Below, piece after piece: positions 34,074 to 42,467 of a stretch of 42,485 nucleotides of DNA. The notes beneath the pieces are model-generated. The model saw only the letters and a list, made by a program, of their open reading frames with translations, was not told the origin of the DNA and ran no database searches. The DNA is from Firmicutes bacterium CAG:882. Lineage in GTDB: Bacteria > Bacillota > Clostridia > Lachnospirales > Lachnospiraceae. The DNA lies in assembly GCA_000435595.1 (NCBI GenBank), contig FR895436.1, positions 1 to 42,485 of the forward strand. Reading direction: 5' to 3'. The position numbers were made by a program, and so were the translations under genes. Positions within the stretch are counted from its first letter, which is position 1. Each line of letters begins with the position of its first letter.

Positions 34074-35462
34074 CTATTCGCACATATATCCTTTTTTGCG
34101 AATGACATCAAGCACGCTGTCAACATATTTTGTACAAATTTCATCGGATTCAGCCTCAACCATCACACGCACAAGAGGTTCTGTTCCCGATTCGCGAACA
34201 AGAATACGTCCTGCATTGCCAAGCTCATCTGCTACAGCCTTAACTGCTGCCCGAACATCTGCATCATCCTGTGCCGCACGCTTGTCAGTCACTCTCGCAT
34301 TTTTAAGAACCTGCGGATAGATTGATAAACCATCGCACAGCTCACTCATCTTCTTTTTCTTTGCAATCATGACCTCCATCATCTTGAGGCTGGTGAGAAT
34401 ACCGTCACCTGTTGACGCATACTTGGAGAAAATAATATGTCCTGACTGCTCCCCTCCGATTCTGCATCCGTTATCGCACATATATTCATATACATACTTA
34501 TCACCTACGGCAGTCTTCGCATAGCCGATTCCCGCCTCGTCAAACGCCTTGTACAGACCAAAATTGGACATAACCGTCGTGACCACCGTATTATTGATGA
34601 GCTTTCCGCGTTCCTTCATATATCTGCCGTAAATATACAGAATATGGTCGCCAGTTATAACATTTCCCTTTTCATCCACGCAGAGGCATCTGTCGGCATC
34701 TCCATCATAAGCAAAGCCGACATCAAGTCCGTTCTCCACAACGAACTTCTGAAGACCTTCAATATGTGTTGAACCCGCATTCATGTTAATGTTGGTTCCG
34801 TCCGGCTCCGCATTTATCACATAGGTCTTTGCCCCAAGTGCATCAAACACCGACTTGGCAATATTCCATGAACTTCCGTTGGCACAATCAAGACCTACCT
34901 TCATTCCCTTAAATGAATATACTCCCAGTGAAATCAGATAACCCATGTACCTGTTGCGTCCTGCCACATAATCAACCGTACATCCGATTCTGTCCTTGTG
35001 TGCATAAGGTACTTCATCGTAATGTTGTCCGAACGCCTCAAGCCTTCCGTCTATGTATGCCTCAACGAGTTCAATGGTCTTTTCGTCCATCTTCTCGCCC
35101 TGACCATTGATGAGCTTAATTCCGTTATCATAATATGGGTTGTGGCTTGCAGAAATCATTATACCGCAGTCAAAGCCGTCCGTGCGCGCAACATAGGCAA
35201 CCGACGGTGTCGTCGTCACATGGAGCAGATATGCGTCCGCGCCGGAAGCGACAAGTCCGCCGACAAGTGAATATTCAAACATATAGCTTGAACGTCTTGT
35301 ATCTTTGCCGATAACAATTTTTGCAGGAGTATCATCACCGTTTCTTCTTTTAAGCTCACCATAATACCATCCGAGAAATCTTCCGACCTTGAAAGCGTGG
35401 TCTGCCGTGAGATTCACATTTGCCTCACCTCGGAATCCATCCGTACCAAAATATTTACCCAT
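34074..35462 (-). CDS. glmM: Phosphoglucosamine mutase (phosphohexomutase)
   Basis: The protein of about 462 residues interconverts glucosamine-6-phosphate and glucosamine-1-phosphate for cell wall precursors. It has the N-terminal GKYFGTDGFRGEAN, the phosphoserine loop ISASHNPYYDNGIK (Ser near residue 100), the metal loop DGDADRCL, the sugar-binding GGEQSGH and the phosphate-binding RESGTEPLVRVM. The length fits GlmM. The ATG at 35462 has GAGGG 5 bases upstream. The nearby GDP-fucose genes need a phosphomannomutase, which is otherwise absent here; some members of this superfamily have that activity, but the sequence looks like GlmM. It follows fcl after a terminator, so it is probably its own unit; a hairpin (35491-35520) lies in its leader. 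Confidence 0.92.
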   Translation of the reverse strand: MGKYFGTDGFRGEANVNLTADHAFKVGRFLGWYYGELKRRNGDDTPAKIVIGKDTRRSSYMFEYSLVGGLVASGADAYLLHVTTTPSVAYVARTDGFDCGIMISASHNPYYDNGIKLINGQGEKMDEKTIELVEAYIDGRLEAFGQHYDEVPYAHKDRIGCTVDYVAGRNRYMGYLISLGVYSFKGMKVGLDCANGSSWNIAKSVFDALGAKTYVINAEPDGTNINMNAGSTHIEGLQKFVVENGLDVGFAYDGDADRCLCVDEKGNVITGDHILYIYGRYMKERGKLINNTVVTTVMSNFGLYKAFDEAGIGYAKTAVGDKYVYEYMCDNGCRIGGEQSGHIIFSKYASTGDGILTSLKMMEVMIAKKKKMSELCDGLSIYPQVLKNARVTDKRAAQDDADVRAAVKAVADELGNAGRILVRESGTEPLVRVMVEAESDEICTKYVDSVLDVIRKKGYMCE

Positions 35463-35560
35463 AATAACCCTCATTTCTGTCTCATTTTATATGTCCGGTG
35501 ACAACAGCCTGTACCGGCATAACAATATATGCACAACCCATGCTTTTATACTTAATTTAT

Positions 35561-35604
35561 GTCAAAAATGTGCGCCTTGATTATATCAAAGCGCACTTTT
35601 TTTG
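35561..35604 (-). terminator. Terminator of gmd-fcl (bidirectional form)
   Basis: GTGCGC-C-TTGAT (35570-35581) pairs with ATCAA-A-GCGCAC (35585-35596) around a TAT loop with one mismatch. T runs occur on both sides: A35564-35568 read as T leftward, and T35597-35603 rightward. It lies about 60 bases beyond the fcl stop, so its main job is probably leftward. Confidence 0.75.
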
Positions 35605-35663
35605 TAAAGACAATATCACTTAAATCATAGGCGTTTTTCATCACCTTGATTCCGGTTATCCGA

Positions 35664-36608
35664 TTATCTCTCAGCTCTCATAGGATTGTTGAGGAAATCT
35701 TCATAGGAAAGTCTTATTCCGTCCTCAAGCTCCGTCTTGTATGTCCAGCCAAGCTTGGTTGCCTTTGACACATCGAGAAGCTTACGCGGTGTACCGTTAG
35801 GCTTAGAGGCATCCCAGCGAATCTCACCCGTGTAACCGATTACCTTGGCTACAAGCTCCGTGAGCTCCTTTATTGTGAGTTCCTTGCCTGTCCCTGCATT
35901 TACAGTCTCATTTCCGCTGTAATTGTTCATGAGGAATACACAGAGGTTCGCAAGGTCATCAACATATAAGAACTCTCTGAGCGGACTTCCGTCACCCCAG
36001 CAGGTAACATAAGGAAGGTTCTGCTCCTTAGCCTCATGAAATCTTCTGATAAGAGCCGGAAGCACATGGCTGTGTGTCGGGTGGTAATTGTCGTTCGGAC
36101 CATAAAGGTTCGTAGGCATCACCGAAATATAGTCGGTGCCATACTGTCTGTTAAGGAACTCGCAATATTTAAGACCCGAAATCTTAGCAAGTGCATATGC
36201 TTCATTTGTCTTTTCAAGCTCAGATGTCAGAAGGCAGCTCTCAGGCATAGGCTGTGGAGCCATTCTCGGATAAATACAGGATGATCCGAGGAATTCAAGC
36301 TTCTTACAGCCGTTCTGCCATGCCGAATGAATCACGTTCATCTCAAGCGTCATGTTGTAATACATGAAATCCGCAAGTGCCTCCTGATTAGCCACAATAC
36401 CGCCAACCTTTGCAGCCGCGAGAAATACATACTCAGGCTTCTCCTCGGCGAAAAACTTCTCCACATCCTCCTGTCTGCACAGATCAAGCTCCTTATGTGT
36501 TCTCGTAATTATGTTATTGTATCCCTGTCTCTCCAACTCCCTCACAATCGCCGAACCAACCATGCCTCGATGACCGGCAACATATATCTTCGCATTCTTT
36601 TCCATCAT
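35664..36608 (-). CDS. fcl: GDP-L-fucose synthase
   Basis: This 314-residue epimerase/reductase converts GDP-4-keto-6-deoxymannose to GDP-L-fucose with NADPH. It has the Rossmann motif GHRGMVGSAI (about 12-21), the catalytic Ser and Cys in LGSSCIYPR, the YALAK Tyr/Lys pair, and the His in THSHVLPALIRRFH. The length is typical. It lies 44 bases after gmd and the two form a unit. Two adjacent ATGs at 36608 and 36605; the first was kept. Confidence 0.96.
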   Translation of the reverse strand: MMEKNAKIYVAGHRGMVGSAIVRELERQGYNNIITRTHKELDLCRQEDVEKFFAEEKPEYVFLAAAKVGGIVANQEALADFMYYNMTLEMNVIHSAWQNGCKKLEFLGSSCIYPRMAPQPMPESCLLTSELEKTNEAYALAKISGLKYCEFLNRQYGTDYISVMPTNLYGPNDNYHPTHSHVLPALIRRFHEAKEQNLPYVTCWGDGSPLREFLYVDDLANLCVFLMNNYSGNETVNAGTGKELTIKELTELVAKVIGYTGEIRWDASKPNGTPRKLLDVSKATKLGWTYKTELEDGIRLSYEDFLNNPMRAER

Positions 36609-36652
36609 AACCGTCTTTTCCTCACATTTTAACTGACTATCACGCGCTATTA

Positions 36653-37696
36653 TTATCCGATGAGCTGCTTCTCGCGCTTTGCAAGCTCTCTGTCATGCTC
36701 AGCCATAATCTTTACAAGCTCCTCGTATGAGGTCTTCTGTGGGTTCCAGCCGAGTACCGTCTTAGCCTTTGCAGGATTTCCCCAGAGATTGTCAACGTCC
36801 GTAGGACGGAACCACTGTGGATTTACACATACGAGCATCTTGCCTGTTGCTGCATCGTAGCCCTTCTCGTCGATGCCTTTTCCTTCCCAGCGGATTGTGA
36901 TGCCGTTAGAAGCAAAAGCCTTCTCAGTGAAGTCTCTTACAGTGTGCTGCTCGCCTGTTGCGATAACGAAATCCTCAGGCTTCTCCTGCTGCATGATAAG
37001 CCACATGCACTCAACATAATCCTTTGCGTAGCCCCAGTCTCTCAAGGAGTCAAGGTTGCCAAGCTCAAGGTGATCCTGAAGTCCCTCTGCAATTCTGCCC
37101 GCAGCAAGAGTAATCTTTCTTGTAACAAAGTTCTCTCCGCGGCGCTCTGACTCGTGGTTGAAAAGAATTCCGTTAACTGCAAACATTCCGTAAGCCTCGC
37201 GGTACTCCTTTATCATCCAGAAACCATACTGCTTAGCTATTGCATAAGGACTGTATGGATGGAAAGGTGTCGTCTCAGACTGAGGAACCTCCTCAACCTT
37301 TCCGTAAAGCTCAGATGTTGAAGCCTGATATACCTTAGTCTTCTTGGTAAGTCCGAGAACTCTCACTGCCTCAAGCACACGAAGAACGCCGACAGCATCA
37401 ACGTCGCCTGTATACTCAGGCGCATCAAATGAAACCTGTACATGTGACTGTGCGGCGAGATTGTAAATCTCGTCCGGCTCCACCTCGCCGATAATCTTGA
37501 TAAGTGAAATTGAATCAGACAAATCTCCGTCATGAAGCTTGATGCTTCCTGCTCTTAAAAGATGGTCAATTCTTGCAGTATTGGAGATTGATGCACGTCT
37601 TGTGATTCCGTGCACCTCATATCCCTTCTCGAGTAAAAACTCAGCAAGGAATGAGCCGTCCTGTCCTGTAATTCCGGTAATTAACGCCTTTTTCAT
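36653..37696 (-). CDS. gmd: GDP-mannose 4,6-dehydratase
   Basis: This 347-residue short-chain dehydrogenase-type enzyme removes water from GDP-mannose to give GDP-4-keto-6-deoxymannose. It shows ITGITGQDGSFLAEFL at the NADP site, the STSELYG active-site Thr/Ser/Glu, YAIAKQYGFW with Tyr/Lys, and ILFNHESERRGENFVTRK. It uses the product of manC, which is in another unit. RBS AGAGGAT lies upstream. In the 122 bases upstream a possible leftward promoter is TTACAT, 17 bases, TAGAAT (about 37776-37748). Confidence 0.97.
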   Translation of the reverse strand: MKKALITGITGQDGSFLAEFLLEKGYEVHGITRRASISNTARIDHLLRAGSIKLHDGDLSDSISLIKIIGEVEPDEIYNLAAQSHVQVSFDAPEYTGDVDAVGVLRVLEAVRVLGLTKKTKVYQASTSELYGKVEEVPQSETTPFHPYSPYAIAKQYGFWMIKEYREAYGMFAVNGILFNHESERRGENFVTRKITLAAGRIAEGLQDHLELGNLDSLRDWGYAKDYVECMWLIMQQEKPEDFVIATGEQHTVRDFTEKAFASNGITIRWEGKGIDEKGYDAATGKMLVCVNPQWFRPTDVDNLWGNPAKAKTVLGWNPQKTSYEELVKIMAEHDRELAKREKQLIG

Positions 37697-37818
37697 CTAA
37701 AATATCCTCTTCTTTCATGATTGTTCATTTAGTATTCTTCACATTTTCTCAAATTCTATATCAAGTATTTGCGCAATGTAACCGCATATATAGAGAAAAA
37801 TTAGCACAATATTGGTTT

Positions 37819-38694
37819 TTACAGATTGAGCCACGCCTTTCTGTACTCACTTGGACTGATTCCCTCAATCTTCTTGAATGCCCTGCTGAAATAGTTCGCA
37901 TCGTTCATTCCTACCCTGCTGCCAATCTCATCAACACTCATATCCGTAAAGCGCAGAAGTCTCTTTGCCTGTGTTATTCTCTTAGATAAAATATACGAGT
38001 TGATTGTTGTCCCATAGGCATCCTTAAATATTTTGCTCAAATAAAACTTATCTATGTAAAAAGCCACCGACAGTGAGTCGAGCGTAATTTTATCGGTATA
38101 ATGCTCATCCAGAAAAGCCTTCACGTCAATCAGCTCACGTCTCTTTTTGCCGACCGCCGCATTCTCCGGATGCCACGACTGCTCCATAATAACCGCAAGC
38201 AGCTCATTTAGCACCGCATTAAGCTTCATATCCCTGATATAATCCTCAGACCCGGCAATATCATACAGCTTGGAAAAAATCTGCAGATACGCATCGGCAT
38301 TCTCCGGTGTGAGCACAGGCTGTCCGCCTCTCTCAATATATTTATCATACACCGCCGGCATATTTTCCCCGTAAAAATGCACCCACTCGAGAGACCACAG
38401 ACCGCTTCCTCCGCCCGTGCTGTGGCTGTAGCTCTTCATGCAGTCAATAAAGGCACAATCGCCCTTCCTCATCTCGTACCTCTGCCCCTCATACTCTATG
38501 TGCCCCGAGCCGTCAACGACCATCAGACAAAGATATGACTGCAGATTCTCGCGCTTGGACACATGCGGCTTAATCGCCCTCAGCGAGCCCGTCTCCTGCA
38601 GAAATATCAGATTGCTCTTCGCCCACCCGCTCGCCGTGTAAAGTATACGCTTCGACGAAACCGACGGTGATGGTGACTGAAAGTATTCCTCCAT
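37819..38694 (-). CDS. AraC-family transcriptional regulator
   Basis: The product of about 291 residues has an N-terminal cupin-like sensing domain (SYLCLMVVDGSGHIEYEGQR, GDCAFIDC) and a C-terminal double HTH of the AraC type: ITLDSLSVAFYIDKFYLSKIF, then MSVDEIGSRVGMNDANYFSRAFKK and the end GISPSEYRK. It probably senses a sugar. Targets are unknown; the aldose-epimerase gene upstream or gmd downstream are both possible. The ATG at 38694 was chosen with AAGGGA about 8 bases upstream; ATGs at 38712 and 38760 are in frame. Confidence 0.9.
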   Translation of the reverse strand: MEEYFQSPSPSVSSKRILYTASGWAKSNLIFLQETGSLRAIKPHVSKRENLQSYLCLMVVDGSGHIEYEGQRYEMRKGDCAFIDCMKSYSHSTGGGSGLWSLEWVHFYGENMPAVYDKYIERGGQPVLTPENADAYLQIFSKLYDIAGSEDYIRDMKLNAVLNELLAVIMEQSWHPENAAVGKKRRELIDVKAFLDEHYTDKITLDSLSVAFYIDKFYLSKIFKDAYGTTINSYILSKRITQAKRLLRFTDMSVDEIGSRVGMNDANYFSRAFKKIEGISPSEYRKAWLNL

Positions 38695-38804
38695 GGTATT
38701 TGTCCCTTCCATAATGCTATTCGATAACAGCCAAATGATATGAAAACCTCCGCTTCGCAATTATCGTATCCCGTATATATTTTATACGCATATTATTTAT
38801 GTCA

Positions 38805-39767
38805 TTAAAAATCCACCATGTACGCGTAGCTTCTGCTCTCTCCGGCATCCAGTCTCTGCATCCCCGGCTTCTTCTCAATATCTCCGTCATGACCTGCCGT
38901 GTCCGCAATCCCATACCATGGCTCCAGACACACGAACTCATCAACCTTCTTAGACCATATTCCAAAATACGGAAATCCCTCGCAACTCATGCACACATAC
39001 GTCCTGCCCTCATTATCGCAAAGCTCAATCTTCTCAACCTGCTTTCCAAGCACGATAAGCGCATCCTTGTCAAACATGTGCTCCTCAACCGCTGCTCTCC
39101 CGTCTTCAAGCTCAAGCTCATATTTTTTGCTCATATCAATGCAGCCGTCACCATCAAGAAGATGATACTCAAGTGACTTTCCAAGATTGCTTCCCTCTAT
39201 CTTCAAAGAGCAGTCCGTCGCCTTCACACCCTTCGGATATGTGAACGCCGGGTGCCCTCCGATTCCGTACAGCATCGCGCTTCCGTTGTTTTCAATATTT
39301 TCCGTGTTCCCCTGATTCTCGATGCTATCCTGATTTTCGATACTCTCCTGATTTTCAATGCTCTCCTCGTTTACGACCTTCCACTCAATCTTTATCCGAC
39401 ATGGATTTTTCTCGTCGAAGCTGTGCTTCACATATAGCGCAAACTTAAACGGATAAATCTTTAAGCTCTCCTCATTCCACCTCAAAACATGAGTCACTGA
39501 GCTTTCGTCCGCATCCACAAGCTCGAACTCCCTGTCTCTCGCAAACCCATGCGAGGTCATCTTGTATTCCTGCCCGCGGTAGGTGTACCTTCCTCCTGCG
39601 ACCTTTCCCACAAACGGAAAAAGCACAGGCGCATGCCTGCCCCACACCGCTGCGTCGCCGCGCCATATACGCTCGACCTCGCACTCCTTGTCCCACACGC
39701 TCACAAGCTCCGCACCCACGTCGCTCACTGTAACCTTCAGTTTCCCGTTCTCAAAAACTCTGTTCAT
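38805..39767 (-). CDS. Aldose 1-epimerase-like protein (LacX/YeaD type) with a repeat insertion
   Basis: The 320-residue protein fits the galactose mutarotase-like group called LacX-like: GAELVSVWDK, WGRHAPVLFPFVGKV, YKMTSHGFARDREF, IGGHPAF and a late CLEPWYGIAD. It probably equilibrates anomers of a hexose or hexose phosphate. Between two strands (residues 134-161) it carries a hydrophilic low-complexity insert built from SIENQ(E/D/G) units encoded by an 18-bp tandem repeat. Without the insert the length is normal. GGAGG 6 bases before the ATG. It starts 29 bases after the ATPase gene. Confidence 0.85.
   Translation of the reverse strand: MNRVFENGKLKVTVSDVGAELVSVWDKECEVERIWRGDAAVWGRHAPVLFPFVGKVAGGRYTYRGQEYKMTSHGFARDREFELVDADESSVTHVLRWNEESLKIYPFKFALYVKHSFDEKNPCRIKIEWKVVNEESIENQESIENQDSIENQGNTENIENNGSAMLYGIGGHPAFTYPKGVKATDCSLKIEGSNLGKSLEYHLLDGDGCIDMSKKYELELEDGRAAVEEHMFDKDALIVLGKQVEKIELCDNEGRTYVCMSCEGFPYFGIWSKKVDEFVCLEPWYGIADTAGHDGDIEKKPGMQRLDAGESRSYAYMVDF
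39311..39364. repeat. 18-bp tandem repeat inside the epimerase gene
   Basis: Three adjoining copies of an 18-bp unit of form CCTGATTYTCRATRCTMT (39311-39328, 39329-39346, 39347-39364), with decayed copies on both sides. In frame, each adds six residues (SIENQ plus E, D or G), so copy-number change would keep the reading frame. Confidence 0.85.
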
Positions 39768-39796
39768 GATGCACCTCCATAACCTTCCCTTAAAAT

Positions 39797-41194
39797 TTAT
39801 TTGTACAAATCATCAAGTGTAACCAGCGTAACTTCTCCGCTCATCCGCTCCTTTAATAAGCCGTCCGTAAAACCTCCCTTTGAAAAAATATAGTAGTAAT
39901 ATTTTTTTCCTTTTCCGAATGCCTCTGCGTATGACTTTAAAAGTTCAAGCTCGTCCACACCTATCTTTTCATTCTTATATTTGCATGAACCTATAATATA
40001 TTCCTTCTGCCCGGCATCAGTCGCAACAATATCAATCTGCACCTGCTTTCTCGTTCTGCTGTCCGTTCCCCACCACTGTCCTATCTCGCAAAGCTCGACA
40101 GGCAGTTCCTTGGCATAGTACAGCAGATAATCCTGACACATTTTTTCAAAAATAAGTCCCATATAGTCATGCAAATGCTGCTTTACCGCGCGCCGGTACA
40201 CACCATGTATACGCCCTGAATCAATCGCATTTATATTTGCCGGAACGAAACGGTACCAGAAGCGGAAAAAATTGTCCTCCAGCCGATAAATCGTCTTTTT
40301 TCCCGGCTTTTCCGTGACAGGCGTCTCTTTTTTTACTATTCCATGCTCCATCAGCGTCTTAACATACTTGGAGCACACGGATGTATCCTCACCCGTCTTA
40401 GTCGTGATGTCATTGAGACGTGATGCCCCATCCGCAATAGCCTTAATAATCGCGTTATATATTCCCGGTTCTCTGAGCTCCTGCTTCAAAAGATTTCCCG
40501 GCTCCTCATACAAATATGCCGAACTGTCAAATACATTCTCCATCAGTGCACTGTCAACATCACCTGCAACATCCAGCTTGTTAATGTAGTGCGGAACGCC
40601 TCCAGTTATCCCATAGATAAGCGCATTATCCTCGTTGGACAGACTCGGATTAAACACAGCCGTCTCCCTGTAATCAAGCGGCTCTATCTTAAACTGTCCC
40701 GTCCTTCTTCCATACAGCGGACTCTCCTGCCCCAAAACCTGATTCTCCATAAAGCTCATGGACGAGCCGCACAGTATCAGATACATTTTTGAATCCGACC
40801 ATTTATGGTCAATTAAATGTTGAAGCATCGCCGATATTGCAGGCTTTGCCTTTGCCAAATACGGATATTCATCTATAACCACAACTACCCTTTTATCCTT
40901 TGTCAGCATCGTAAGCTCATTCATAGCCGAATCAAACGTCGGAAACGTCGGGTAGTCAGCTTCCTCCTGCCTCTCGTATGCCATAATTGCCTTGGAGAAC
41001 ACCTCCAGATTCTCTCTGTCCGTGGTATTTAATGCAGAGAAAAAAACAGTCGGCTTATCCCTACAAAATTCATTTATAAGCGCCGTCTTTCCAACCCTTC
41101 TCCTGCCATATATTACAAGACACTCAAACCTTCCGTTCTCGTATCTGCTGTTCATTTTTCTCAATTCTTCTTCTCTACAATAAAAACTGCTCAC
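39797..41194 (-). CDS. AAA ATPase with DUF234-like nuclease-fold C-terminus
   Basis: The protein of about 465 residues belongs to the archaeal-type ATPase_2/DUF234 group. It has Walker A IYGRRRVGKTALINEF, Walker B VVVVIDEYPYLA, sensor LILCGSS, a winged-helix stretch (YNAIIKAIADGASRLNDI, TSVCSKYVKTLMEHGIVKK) and a C-terminal domain with IDIVATDAGQKEYIIGSCKYK, which resembles the D-(x)-ExK core of PD-(D/E)XK nucleases, with Glu replaced by Gly-Ser near the Lys. Function of this group is not settled; DNA handling or toxin-like roles are proposed. GTG at 41194 was preferred: GGAGG 5 bases upstream and the usual family start FYCREEEL right after. An ATG at 41248 is possible, but its GAGG is only one base away. 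Confidence 0.85.
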   Translation of the reverse strand: MSSFYCREEELRKMNSRYENGRFECLVIYGRRRVGKTALINEFCRDKPTVFFSALNTTDRENLEVFSKAIMAYERQEEADYPTFPTFDSAMNELTMLTKDKRVVVVIDEYPYLAKAKPAISAMLQHLIDHKWSDSKMYLILCGSSMSFMENQVLGQESPLYGRRTGQFKIEPLDYRETAVFNPSLSNEDNALIYGITGGVPHYINKLDVAGDVDSALMENVFDSSAYLYEEPGNLLKQELREPGIYNAIIKAIADGASRLNDITTKTGEDTSVCSKYVKTLMEHGIVKKETPVTEKPGKKTIYRLEDNFFRFWYRFVPANINAIDSGRIHGVYRRAVKQHLHDYMGLIFEKMCQDYLLYYAKELPVELCEIGQWWGTDSRTRKQVQIDIVATDAGQKEYIIGSCKYKNEKIGVDELELLKSYAEAFGKGKKYYYYIFSKGGFTDGLLKERMSGEVTLVTLDDLYK

Positions 41195-41253
41195 TCCACC
41201 CTCCAATTCAATGCCTGCTTCCGAACAATTTATTTTAAATCTTTGCATTCCTC

Positions 41254-41317
41254 AAATCCGCTTCTGCATAAATCCGCTTCTGCCAAATAGCAACTTACGA
41301 GTTAGTAACTTACGAGT
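41254..41317. repeat. Two pairs of short direct repeats upstream of the recombinase
   Basis: AAATCCGCTTCTGC occurs at 41254-41267 and 41270-41283 (16-base period); AACTTACGAGT occurs at 41292-41302 and 41307-41317 (15-base period), and each of the latter is palindromic at its ends (ACT/AGT). They lie between two divergent genes and could be operators or strand-exchange sites. The rest of the gap to 41435 is AT-rich without a clear promoter. Confidence 0.7.
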
Positions 41318-41435
41318 ATATTATTTACATTCAGCATACATCTAACAGTTTTCTCTGTCAAGCCGACACCAAATTTTTTAGTAATTTCTTCCGAATCATG
41401 TTATTTTAAACATAAAAAATTTAAGGAGCATACCT

Positions 41436-42365
41436 ATGAATAACCTATCATCCATCATCACCGAATATTTAGACTATTGCCACTCCCAGAAATGCTTAGA
41501 CGAAAAAACTCTCAAAGCCTACCGCATCGACCTGCGCCAGTTTGCGGAGTTTGTCGATTCTGTTTCTTATCTTGACATTTCCCGCATCACCCCATCCATA
41601 GTCGAGTCTTACATCGGCACTCTGCACTCTACATATAAGCCGAAAACAGCCAAGCGCAAAATTGCCTCCCTCAAAGCCCTCTTTCATTACTGCGAATACA
41701 AAGATATTATCGAGCGCAACCCTTTTTCCAAAATACGCACCCGCTTCCGCGAGCCAATCATTCTCCCAAAAACCATCCCTCTTACCACTGTCGAAACCTT
41801 TCTTTCGACCATCTACGCCCAGCGAACCTCCGCCAAAACCGCCTACCAGCGCCGCAATGCTCTCCGCGATGCCGCTGTCATTGAACTCCTTTTCTCAACC
41901 GGCATCCGCATCAGCGAGCTCTGCTCGCTCAAATGCTCCAACATAAACCTCACAGACGGAACAATTCTTATCTACGGCAAAGGCGATAAAGAGCGCTACC
42001 TTCAGCTTGCATCCGACGACGTTATCCACATTCTCACCGAATACCGCCGCAGCTTTTCCACCGAAACAGCCTCATCCTCCCACTTCTTTGTGAATCAATC
42101 CGGCACCCCGCTCTCCGACCAAGCCGTCCGCCGCATGATTAACAAATACTGCTCCCACGCCGCCATCGACCTCCACATCACTCCGCACATGTTCCGCCAT
42201 ACCTTCGCCACCAGCCTCCTCGAAGCCGACGTCGACATCCGCTACATCCAGGAAATGCTAGGTCACAGCTCCATCAACGTCACGCAGATTTACACCCACG
42301 TCGCCGTCGCAAAGCAGAGGGATATATTGAAGAATAAGCATCCGAGGAGGGGGTTTAGGGTGTGA
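41436..42365 (+). CDS. Tyrosine recombinase, XerC/XerD-like
   Basis: This 309-residue recombinase has an N-terminal SAM-like DNA-binding domain (about 1-100) and a catalytic domain with the complete active site: Arg158 in STGIRISEL, Lys182 in GKGDKER, His251 and Arg254 in HMFRHTF, His277 in LGHSS and the Tyr286 nucleophile in IYTHV. It could act as a chromosome dimer resolvase, but it lies next to an AAA ATPase and short repeats rather than in a typical xer context, so a role in phase variation or mobile-element excision is also possible. AAGGAG 7 bases before the ATG. Codon use here is more GC-rich and C-ending than in neighbouring genes. Two dif-like sites follow. Confidence 0.93.
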   Translation: MNNLSSIITEYLDYCHSQKCLDEKTLKAYRIDLRQFAEFVDSVSYLDISRITPSIVESYIGTLHSTYKPKTAKRKIASLKALFHYCEYKDIIERNPFSKIRTRFREPIILPKTIPLTTVETFLSTIYAQRTSAKTAYQRRNALRDAAVIELLFSTGIRISELCSLKCSNINLTDGTILIYGKGDKERYLQLASDDVIHILTEYRRSFSTETASSSHFFVNQSGTPLSDQAVRRMINKYCSHAAIDLHITPHMFRHTFATSLLEADVDIRYIQEMLGHSSINVTQIYTHVAVAKQRDILKNKHPRRGFRV

Positions 42366-42404
42366 GGGGGTGTAAAGAAGGGAGAGAAAAATTGGATGAG
42401 TGAG

Positions 42405-42467
42405 GGATAATTTTTAGTTATCCATCAGAAATTATAATGAAATTCTATGGATAATAAGTAATTATCC
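42405..42467. repeat. Two dif-like palindromes after the recombinase
   Basis: GGATAA-TTTTTAG-TTATCC (42405-42423) and GGATAA-TAAGTAA-TTATCC (42449-42467) share both arms and a 7-base spacer and are 44 bases apart centre to centre. The ATAA-spacer-TTAT geometry is that of Xer core sites. The 25 bases between are themselves palindromic (AGAA...TTCT). The sequence to 42485 continues AT-rich and is cut off by the window. Confidence 0.6.

Noticed and set aside
35475..35560. glmS-type ribozyme or riboswitch before glmM
   Set aside because: Only a short hairpin is seen; none of the conserved core of that ribozyme can be recognised.
41254..41317. Short repeats as a CRISPR array
   Set aside because: Only two copies of each repeat, 1-5 base gaps, no spacers of usual length and no cas genes.
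39797..42365. Prophage or integrative element boundary
   Set aside because: No other phage, conjugation or tRNA-end sequence is in the window; the recombinase alone is not enough.
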